A stretch of DNA of 30,163 nucleotides from Trachelipus rathkii. Taxonomy: Eukaryota; Arthropoda; Malacostraca; Isopoda; Trachelipodidae. The stretch is taken from the NCBI GenBank assembly GCA_015478945.1, contig JABUQX010118838.1:1-30163 (forward strand), read 5' to 3'. This document shows positions 1 through 7,299 of the stretch, one piece after another. The notes below the pieces were generated by a model, which had not been told where the DNA came from, ran no database searches, and saw only the letters and a program-made list of their open reading frames with translations. Position 1 is the stretch's first letter, and every line of letters starts with the position of its first letter. Made by a program: the position numbers and the translations under genes.

Positions 1-429
1 TGTTCAAGAGATGCAATACTTTTGACATCTGAATTTAAATTTAGAGGCACTTTCCGGAGAGAATTAAAGATATCATTTTAACAGTTTCACTTAAAAAAAA
101 CTTAAGTTAACATTATTACTCAAGATGGCAAATGGAAAACTGTGGATTAAGTAAAAAAATGTCACAACTCTTCTATTATAAAAAAATTTTAAGATGGTGA
201 TTTCTTTTCAATTATTCTAAAATTGTACTCAAGTGAGTTTCAGAGAGATTATTTAAAATACTTTTTATCAGAAGATTGAGTATGACAAATGGTTGCGCAC
301 AAAAAACAAAGTGTAAGCAAAAAAAAAAACACGACCGATAACAAAATTCAGGATTGATTAAGTTCAGATTTGTCCAAAAATTCACTGAATAATCAATGAG
401 CTTAAACATTATCTATCTTTATAAAAATA
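1..429. other. AT-rich non-coding flank left of the satellite
   Basis: This stretch has many short A and T runs and no repeat unit that I can align with confidence to the satellite on its right. A 65-codon open frame on the minus strand (212-409) is rich in Phe, Leu and Asn, as expected when AT-rich non-coding DNA is translated, and it resembles no protein I know. I see no RNA gene, promoter or transposon end. The first satellite landmark appears just after it, at about 430. Confidence 0.6.
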
Positions 430-1510
430 AAACGTACAATTTAAGGACAATCCGTATAAACTGGAACTCCACTTACATCATCAACATCTAAAATGCCGCA
501 TTTCATTTTTGCCGCTTTTCTGCTGCTTTTTGAAAAAATTTGCAGACCCTGAAATTGCATTCAAATGAAACACATTATTTTTTTCAAGTGCTGAAAATTC
601 CGGCGTTAAAAAAAAAAACTCCAATTTTTAAGAATTACCAAATAAGTACACGATTTCTCACAATAGCACTTCTTTTATTTTTAAATATATTTTCCAGTAT
701 GCAATGATGACAGTGAACTTCGTGTAGAAACATACATCCATTTTTTTTTTTTTTAAGGAGTTTAACGAAGTTCAGCAATATTAAAAAAATTTTAGAATCA
801 AAATGCGTAAATTATTTTAAAGCTAAAATTTTATTACTTTTTGAAGTTTATAGAAACATTCGCATTCTCAATCGTTAATATAAAAAACAAATATGAAATT
901 TCGATGCTTAAAAAAACGTCATAATTGTTAAACCGAACCCTAAACTATTAATATAAATTGTGTGCACTTTCAGCTTTTTTTGTGAAAATTCATTTGTGGT
1001 TGAAAATTGTAATTAGTTCATGTCATTTAATAAAAAAAAGATTTCTATTATTTTTGAACTACACAATTATATTTTAAATTATCCTCAAACGATCTTTTCT
1101 TTAATCTCCACAACAAATTGTAAAGAAATTTCCCTCAAAAGCGCCATTTTTATTACTGAAAATTGCAAAAAAACATTTATACCATTTTAATTTGTTTTTT
1201 TAAAAAAATCCTCAAGGTTAATTAAACCCTCGTATTAGATAAATATACTCCAGAATTAAGTAGTTTTATTCAACAATGTGGGTATTGATTACATTTGCCA
1301 TGGAAATTGTAGTCAATTGAGATTGTCAGGGAAAAAATCCGTACCTTTTAAGAGTTCTAAATTCGGAATGCAATTTTGTGAAAAATTTAAGAAAAAGGCG
1401 TATTAATATTAGATAGAAGTTAAAAATTTTTTGTATAAAGCAGGTTCTTCACAACTAATTGAAAATATTTGGTATTATAAAAAAACAAAATTGATATTTC
1501 ATTAAAAACA
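430..1510. repeat. Satellite head: three or so strongly decayed copies
   Basis: Recognisable pieces are the CGT(A)CAATTTAAGG-like landmark at 432, the block around GAAATTGCATTCAAATGAAACAC at 551-573, AGAATTACCAAATAAG at 631-646, the segment ending in GCTAAAATTTTATTA at 751-840, and the landmark AAACGTCATAATTGTTA from 914. From about 1021 to 1270 alignment to the unit is weak. It becomes clear again at 1327 with AAAAAATCCGTACCTTTTAA. The interval from 434 to 918 is 484 bp, longer than a unit, and contains roughly 70 extra bases between 645 and 750. The head may be older, more diverged repeat, or a noisier part of the read. Confidence 0.75.
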
Positions 1511-2441
1511 GTCAATTTAAGACACCTAAAACGAATAATAAATTCTGTTTTTTGGTTTTTTGAAATTTGCATTCAATTGAAACACAGTATTTTTCAAATG
1601 CTGGAAAATACCCGTTGAAAAATCAATTTTAAGATTACCAAATAATTTTCAAATGTTAGAATTTAGGAAAAATCTTATTTTTTTAAAGTTCTAAATTTGT
1701 ATAAGTAAAAATAAGAAAAGCGTAATTTTCAAAGTATAATTTTTTTATAAAACAGGTTTCACAACTAATGAAATATTTGGTATAATAAAAACAATAATAG
1801 TTGACAATTTCATTTTTAAAAAACGTCAATTTAAGACACCTAAAACTATTAATAAAATTCGCTTTTCTTGCTTTTGAAATTGCATTTCAATGAAACACAT
1901 TATTTTTTCAAATGGCTGCGGAAAAATCCCGTACAAAAACCTCAAGTTTTAAATTACCAAATAGATTTCAGAATGTTTGAAATTAAGGAAATCGTACTTT
2001 AAGAGTTCTAAATTTGTAATGTGAAAATTTAAGAAAAAGCGTAATTTTAGAAGCTAAAATTTTTTATTAAAACAGGTTTTCACAACTAATGAAATATTTG
2101 GTATATAAAAACAAATATTAAAATTTCATTATAAAACGTCAATTTAATCCTAAAACTAAAAATTAATAAATTCTTTTTTATGGCTTTTTGCGAATAGCAT
2201 TTCAATGAAAACCACATTATTTTTCAAATGCTGGAAAATACCTAAAAAACTCAATTTTTAAGATTACCAAAAAATTGTAATGTGAAATTCGAAAAAATCG
2301 TATTTTTAAGAGTTTTTATAAAAATTGTAATGTGAAAATTAAGAAAAAGCGTAATTTAGAAGTTAATTTTTTTAAACGCGTTTTCACAACTAATGAAATA
2401 TTTGGTATATAAAAACAAATATTGAAATTTCATTAAAAAAC
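1511..2441. repeat. Three best-preserved satellite units (1511, 1825, 2138)
   Basis: Units of 314, 313 and 304 bp follow each other with nearly all landmarks readable, so this block best defines the monomer. Differences among them are mainly length changes in A or T runs and single-base insertions or losses, with fewer clear substitutions. Each carries the segment that ends in GTAATGTGAAAATTTAAG or a close variant, followed by AAAAAGCGTAATTTTAGAAG. Confidence 0.9.
1874..1890. repeat. Short dyad inside the satellite unit
   Basis: TTGAAAT, spacer TGC, ATTTCAA forms a perfect 7 bp inverted repeat with a 3 nt spacer. The same dyad is intact in the copy at 2830-2846, and altered versions occur elsewhere in the array. 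Short dyads inside satellite monomers have been linked to protein binding or cruciforms in some satellites. A role here is inference only. Confidence 0.55.
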
Positions 2442-2775
2442 GTCAATTTAAAGACACCTAAAACTATTAATTAAAATTCGCTTTTTCTGCTTTTTGAACT
2501 CGCAGTTCGAAGAAACACCTTACTTATATCTACATGAAAAAAAAAGAAACTGTTTGGTTTGAAAGTCCAATTAAAAGAATTACCAAATACTTGCTAAGGT
2601 TGAAGGATTGGCGGGAATCTTACTTTGAAGAGTTTTGTAAATTAGAGTAATGTGAGAGAATTTAAGAAAAAGAGCGTAATTTTAGACAGAATAATTTTTT
2701 ATTATAAACAGGTTTTCAGAGCGAAAATAAAGATATTGAATATAGAAGAGAAATCTTGAAATTGTCATTAAAAAC
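2442..2775. repeat. Satellite unit with a burst of inserted bases
   Basis: This 334 bp copy starts cleanly (CGTCAATTTAAAGACACC), but from about 2497 to 2770 it is studded with extra G and GA bases. Examples are the inserted G in AAAAAGAGCGTAATTTTAG and CAGAGCGAAAATAAAG where neighbouring copies read CACAACTAATGAAATATT. The order of landmarks is kept. A local burst of insertions inside an otherwise regular array fits a drop in read quality better than evolution of one copy, although I cannot exclude a truly diverged unit. Confidence 0.8.
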
Positions 2776-3432
2776 GGGCAATTTAAGACACGCTAAAACT
2801 ATTTAATAAAATGTCGCTTTTGCTGCTTTTTGAAATTGCATTTCAATGAAACCACATTATTTTTTCAAATGCCTGAAATACCGTTAAAAACTTCAATTTT
2901 AAGATTTACCAAAGTAATTTCAAATCATGTTGAAATTTTATGAAAGAGGTCGTACTTTTTAAAAGTTCTAAAAATTTGTTAATGATTGAAAAAATTAAGA
3001 AAAAAGCGTAATTTTAGAGTTAAAAATTTTTTAATTAAAAACAGGTTTCTTATTACTACCCGCACCCGCGGATATCAAAACTTACATATCCTAGAAATCA
3101 CTTATAAAAACGTCAATTAAAAGAAATTTTTTTCGAAGCTTTCAACAATTAATTAAAAACTTTCTCCAATGAAAAACATAAAAATTCCAACAGAGATTCT
3201 AATTTTTTAAATTGCTGAAAATACCTTAAAAACTAATTTTAAGATTAACCAATATAATTTTCCATAATTTTTAAATTTAGGAAAAAATCCGTACTTTAAG
3301 CGTTGCTCAAAAAACTTCATGCAAACAATTTCAGCAAAAGGTTATCTTAGAAGTTAAATTTCATGCAAACAGGATTTCACAACTAATGAAATAGTGTTAT
3401 CTTAAAATGTTTATTAAAATTATAATAAAAAA
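2776..3432. repeat. Two satellite units, with a replaced segment at 3050-3110
   Basis: Units start near 2776 (CGGGCAATTTAAGACACG) and 3112 (CGTCAATTAAAAG). The first is regular as far as ACAGGTTTC at 3041. There the expected CACAACTAATGAAATATTTGG segment is replaced by a GC-richer string at 3050-3075 that includes CCCGCACCCGCGG, after which the copy resumes before CTTATAAAAACGTC. The second unit is less readable between 3130 and 3230 and recovers at AAAATACCTTAAAAAC. Confidence 0.75.
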
Positions 3433-4566
3433 ATGAAATTTAAGCACCTAAACCCAAATTAATAAATCTTCCTTTTATTGCTTTTGAAATAGCATTCGGT
3501 GTACCTCATAGCTTTCCAAGTCCTGCGACAGTTCCGTTTAAAAAACTCAATTTTTAAGATTTAACAAATATAATTTCAAATGTTGAAATTAAGAAAAGAT
3601 CGTAGCCTTAAGAAGTTCTAAATTATTGTAATGCTTGAAATTAATGAAAAAAGCGTCATGTTAGGAAGTTTAAAATTTTATTAAATTTAAGTTTTTCAAA
3701 ACTAATGAAAATTTGGTATATAAAAACAAATATTGAATGTTGTTTCATTAAAAAAAACGTCAATATAAGACATCACGTAAAAACAATAATAACTTTTACT
3801 TTTTTATGTAATTTTTTAAATGAATTCATAGTTCACAAGAACACGATATTTTTTCAAATTTGCTTAATGAGATAAATTACGTTTTTATTAATTGCAGCGT
3901 AATATTATTGATCTATAAACTCAAATTTAATGTTCTTAAATGTTGAAATTAGGTAAAAAATCGTACTTTTAACGTATTCTTAAATTTTGTGTAAATCTTG
4001 ACACGAGTTTTAAGAAAAATGTCTCGTATAAGTGTGAGAACGCGATTTTCGCCAAATTGATAGTGATTTAGCGTCTACTGAGTTACTGACACTTAAAAAA
4101 ATATATTTCTGGTTTTATTTATTAAAAACAAATATTTTAATTGATTTTTCATTAAAAAACGTCAATTTTAGACATCCCTTATAACATAAAAATTAATATA
4201 AATTCTCTTCTCCTAATTTTTAAATTTGGAAATTGCATTTCAATGAAAGCCATCATTTTTTCAAATGCTTTTATTGCAAGTGAGAAAACAACTCAATTTT
4301 CTTAGATATGCTTAAAAGTAATTTCAATATGTGTTTGAAATTTTAGGATATAAATCTCGCGGCATTTAAGAGTCAAATAAATATTTTCTGTAGAAAGGTG
4401 TGGAGAAAAATTTTAAGAAATAAACGAAAATTTTTAGAAAAAATAAAAAATCTAATTAATTAATTTAAAAAGCAGGTTCACAAATCTTTTAATGAAAGTT
4501 ATCTTACGGACTAAACTGTCGTCAAAAATGCAAATATTGAAATGTGAAAAAATATTCCTATAAAAC
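3433..4566. repeat. Satellite units at 3433, 3759 and 4161, the last two longer
   Basis: The unit at 3433 spans about 326 bp. The next two intervals are 402 and 406 bp, so each holds some 80-90 bp beyond the usual monomer. In the 3759 unit the extra sequence lies roughly at 3885-3930 and 4015-4110, where landmark order breaks off and the text becomes aperiodic. In the 4161 unit it lies within 4390-4540. The extra pieces do not obviously match each other, so this is not clearly a higher-order repeat. Confidence 0.75.
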
Positions 4567-4832
4567 GTCAAATAAGACACCTAAAACTAATAATAAAAAT
4601 TCAGTTAAGTTTTTTTTGAAAAGGCATTTCAATGAAACACATTATTTTTCAAATGCTGCAATAATACCGTTAAAAACTCATATTTTAAGATTACAAAATT
4701 AATTTGCAAATGTTTAAGTTTTGTGAAACATTTATTGTTAATTTTATAAAGAAGGAATTTTTCTAAGTTTGGTAAATGGATAGAAAAATATTTTTTTTTT
4801 AAGGAAAAAAGCGGTTTAAATTTTTTATTATT
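4567..4832. repeat. Last, truncated satellite unit
   Basis: The final copy begins CGTCAAATAAGACACCT at 4566 and keeps GGCATTTCAATGAAACACAT (4624-4643) and AAAACTCATATTTTAAGATT. It then degrades, and a remnant of the GCGTAATTTTAGAAG segment is seen as GCGGTTTAAATTTTTTATTA at 4811-4830. It stops there and passes straight into an AAT microsatellite, without the ACAGG and ATTTGG landmarks that would complete the unit. Confidence 0.8.
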
Positions 4833-4864
4833 AATGATAATAATAATAATAAATAATAATAAAT
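4833..4864. repeat. AAT-type microsatellite at the satellite's right edge
   Basis: The text is a run of imperfect AAT/TAA repeats (TAATAATAATAATAAATAAT and similar) that directly abuts the truncated last satellite unit. A related but longer AAT tract occurs at 6407-6513. Confidence 0.85.
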
Positions 4865-5201
4865 GTCGAATTTTTAATCAAGTAACCATATACCTGTTAA
4901 GTTATTGGAATTTAAGAATCTTTCTTAACTTTAGTTTCTTCTAGGAATTCTTTGTGTTGTACCCGAACCCAGTATCGTCGTTTCATAGTGTCCGTTGACT
5001 TCTGTACAATCGCTCAAAAAAAAAAAATATTACATTGACTCTTTTGTACGATTTTAATTAGGGTGGTAGGTAAGTAATTATTATTTAACTTTCGATTAAA
5101 GTAATTTTTTTTTTTTTTTTATCTAAATTCAGATATTTGTATTCTTTAACTTTTTCTTTTAAGATGGCGCATATTATTGAATAAAAAACTATTGTTTAAA
5201 T
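4865..5201. other. Non-coding spacer with A12 and T16 homopolymers
   Basis: This piece separates the satellite from the TA-rich block. It contains a 12-base A run (5016-5027) and a 16-base T run (5105-5120), in opposite sense on the plus strand. Neither is preceded by a recognisable retroelement body or flanked by an obvious target-site duplication, so I do not call a retroposon. No open frame of interest is present. Confidence 0.6.
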
Positions 5202-5225
5202 TTCTCTCTCTCTCTTCTCTCTATA

Positions 5226-5279
<54 letters not shown>

Positions 5280-5470
5280 ATAATATATTAATATATTATA
5301 TATATATATTAATATATTTATATATATTAATTATAATATATACATTATATTATATAATATATATAATATATATATATATATATATAATATATATATTATA
5401 TATAAATATATATATATATTATAATAATTATAATATATATTATATCTATATATATTATACATTATATACA
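5202..5470. repeat. Compound TC / TA microsatellite
   Basis: A TC run (5202-5222) changes directly into an almost pure A/T tract of alternating TA with frequent phase slips (TATTA, TAATAATA). Only a few C bases interrupt it, such as those at 5343, 5446 and 5460. The open frame that crosses it translates to Tyr/Ile repeats and is an artefact of TA repetition. Such tracts can extrude as cruciforms and often vary in length, so the length read here may not be exact. Confidence 0.9.
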
Positions 5471-5654
5471 CCAGTGTCGATTTATTTGTTATAATGTGTG
5501 TAAGATGTCGTGTATAAAGATATAGATGAATTGTAGTAGCTGCGGAGGAAAACTATATGCTAAACAAAGAGGCCCTTCAAATAGGGAGGGAAAAAGGTAA
5601 CAAGGATAGGTAAATCGCATTCACTTAGAAGCACTCATCATTAGACTACACTAG
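5471..5654. other. Short unique spacer between TA tracts
   Basis: The sequence is mixed in composition, with a purine-rich stretch at about 5540-5612 that includes GGGAGGGAAAAAGG. Nothing else is recognisable, and there is no open frame of note. Confidence 0.5.
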
Positions 5655-5748
5655 TATATTATTATTATATTTATATATATTATATAATATATTATATATA
5701 ATTATATATATATATATATTATATATTTAATTATATATATTATATATA
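5655..5748. repeat. TA/TTA microsatellite
   Basis: This is an uninterrupted A/T-only tract of alternating TA with TTA phase slips. It ends at the C at 5749. Confidence 0.9.
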
Positions 5749-6170
5749 CACTATCGAGTACCGTCAAATATTCAAATCGGATAGATAAACAACACGCGCG
5801 TATGCTCAATACAGCTACATATAGAGTACTATACAAACGCACTTCAGTCTCCAAAGCTAACTTACATATGAGTTTCCTACACCCACACGTAACACTATAA
5901 TATAATATCTGATTGAATATATTGAAAGGGGAATTCCTAAATTATTTCTATCTTCTTTTTTTACTTTTACAGTTATCTTTTAATTTAGTATTTAAAAACT
6001 TGCTCTTTTTGCCTCCAAAATTATTTTTTATTAGTGCATTATTTTAAATAAGGGATTTATTTATTTTTTAATTAAGAATATTGAAATTATATAATATATT
6101 TAAAATTCCACGTCTTCTTCTACAATCCAATTAATATTTTTATTTTCATCTACATATATAATGTTTTTAG
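5749..6170. other. AT-rich spacer without recognisable features
   Basis: The first 150 bases are mixed, and the remainder is T-rich (about 5940-6100) with many short T runs. No coding frame, RNA gene or repeat unit is visible. Confidence 0.5.
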
Positions 6171-6239
6171 TAAATATATATATTATATATATATATATAT
6201 TAATATATTACATAATATATATAAATAAATATATATATA
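6171..6239. repeat. TA microsatellite
   Basis: The tract is alternating TA with a few phase slips and one C (6211). It is bounded by G at 6170 and 6240. Confidence 0.88.
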
Positions 6240-6406
6240 GGCTAAGAGAATTTTGTAGTGCAGATAGAGACGAAGCATTCGATGATTTACGTTTAAAATA
6301 ATATATTTAAGTCGTAATTAAAAATTTTTGATTCTAAATTGAAAGAAATAATAAATTCATTCAATAAGATACTAAATAATAATTTAGACAATAAAAAGCA
6401 TTAAAC
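6240..6406. other. AT-rich spacer
   Basis: This is mixed AT-rich sequence with no recognisable element, and it grades into the AAT tract. Confidence 0.5.
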
Positions 6407-6513
6407 TATAAATAATAATAAATATATGTAAAATAATTATAATAATAATAAATAATAATAATAATAATAATTAAATAATAATATAATAATTTATAAATTA
6501 AATAAATAAAAAA
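6407..6513. repeat. AAT-rich low-complexity tract
   Basis: Apart from one G at 6428, the tract is A/T only and built from ATA/AAT trinucleotide runs with interruptions. From 6429 to 6513 it contains neither G nor C. It ends abruptly where C bases start at 6514. Confidence 0.9.
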
Positions 6514-6670
6514 CCAACAACTAACAAAAACACAATACAACAACAACTAAAATCAACACAACTAACAACACAATACAACAACCACATAACACATAAAACA
6601 ATAAACATAAACATCAATCAACAACAACAACAACAAACAACAACAACAACACAACAACAACAAACAATAA
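6514..6670. repeat. A/C-rich, G-free CAA-type tract
   Basis: The tract is almost entirely A and C with sparse T, dominated by CAA/ACA words, and gives clean runs such as CAACAACAACAACAAACAAC near 6620. No G occurs from 6429 to 6671. The change from AAT-type to CAA-type repeat at 6514 is sharp. A CAA repeat would encode Gln, Asn or Thr runs, but stops and irregular phase rule out a sensible protein. Base-calling collapse is a realistic alternative. Confidence 0.85.
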
Positions 6671-6811
6671 TGATACGTAGTCTGTATAAAAAAGGAAAAG
6701 GACAGAGATAGAAAAGAACAACAACCAGATACAACTACTCTGGCAAAATGGTTATGGAAAGAGTAGTTTACTCATGTAATGGTGCAAATAAAACAACGGT
6801 CCACAACCACC
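6671..6811. other. Short mixed spacer
   Basis: This is mixed-composition sequence, purine-rich at 6690-6730 (AAAAAAGGAAAAGGACAGAG), between two low-complexity tracts. Nothing in it is recognised. Confidence 0.5.
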
Positions 6812-6921
6812 ATAATAATAATAAATATAATAATAAAATAATATTATATAAATTATTAATATAAATAATATAAAATAATAATATATATAATAATAATTAA
6901 ATTAAATTAATAAATATTAAA
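6812..6921. repeat. Pure A/T tract of AAT/TA words
   Basis: About 110 bases contain no G or C and consist of irregular TAATAAT and ATATAAT words. The same style of text continues with scattered C and G to about 6970. Confidence 0.88.
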
Positions 6922-7299
6922 CTTAAATTTTAATGGATACAATTAATAAAAAATAATAAATAGTAACGCAAATATAATTAGAATGGAACACACAAAAGTA
7001 TTATATTATGGTATAATGAGGAGACATGTTGTGAGTCTTAACGATTTTTAGGTCAAGTGGCTGTTCTCATCTATAACATGTTATAAATATTAATTTAAGA
7101 TCACATAGTGGGATCATTAATATTGTAGGAATTTCAAAGTTTGCGCGCAGATGATACGTCAAAGATATCTGGTCTACGGGTCGCAAGATACGGAAGAGTG
7201 TCAATGGTATGATAAATTGTATTATGAAATCATGAATGGAAGAGACTTAAAATTTGTATTCAGTTGGAAACGTATGTACTGCAACAAAACTCTCCCAGG
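6922..7299. other. AT-rich to mixed non-coding sequence
   Basis: Composition rises gradually from AT-rich to mixed. I see no open frame of note, no repeats and no RNA signature. Confidence 0.5.

Larger units (their letters stand above)
430..4832. repeat. Tandem satellite array, about 315 bp unit, about 13 degenerate copies
   Basis: A long AT-rich unit recurs head to tail in one orientation. The landmark CGTCAATTTAAGACACC, allowing small changes, starts near 434, 918, 1511, 1825, 2138, 2442, 2776, 3112, 3433, 3759, 4161 and 4567, and a badly decayed copy probably lies near 1210. Spacing is 304-336 bp between 1511 and 3759, and about 400 bp in the last two intervals. In the unit at 1825 further landmarks follow in fixed order: CATTTCAATGAAACACAT at about +58, ATTACCAAAT at +128, CGTACTTTAAGAG at +168, GCGTAATTTTAGAAG at +214, ACAGGTTTTCACAACTAATG at +247 and ATTTGGTATATAAAAAC at +270. 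The copies carry no conserved reading frame, because their indels are scattered and not multiples of three. It looks like a eukaryotic satellite, for example centromeric, pericentromeric or heterochromatic DNA, but the location is inference. I do not recognise the family. Confidence 0.93.

Noticed and set aside
430..4832. Reading the tandem array as a CRISPR array
   Set aside because: The whole unit of about 315 bp is repeated. There are no short identical repeats alternating with unique spacers of 25-40 bp, and no cas genes.
5016..5120. A12 and T16 runs as poly(A) tails of retroposons
   Set aside because: No retroelement body, pol III boxes or target-site duplication could be seen beside either run.
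5177..5494. 105-codon frame of Tyr and Ile repeats
   Set aside because: It is a direct translation of the TA microsatellite, not a protein.
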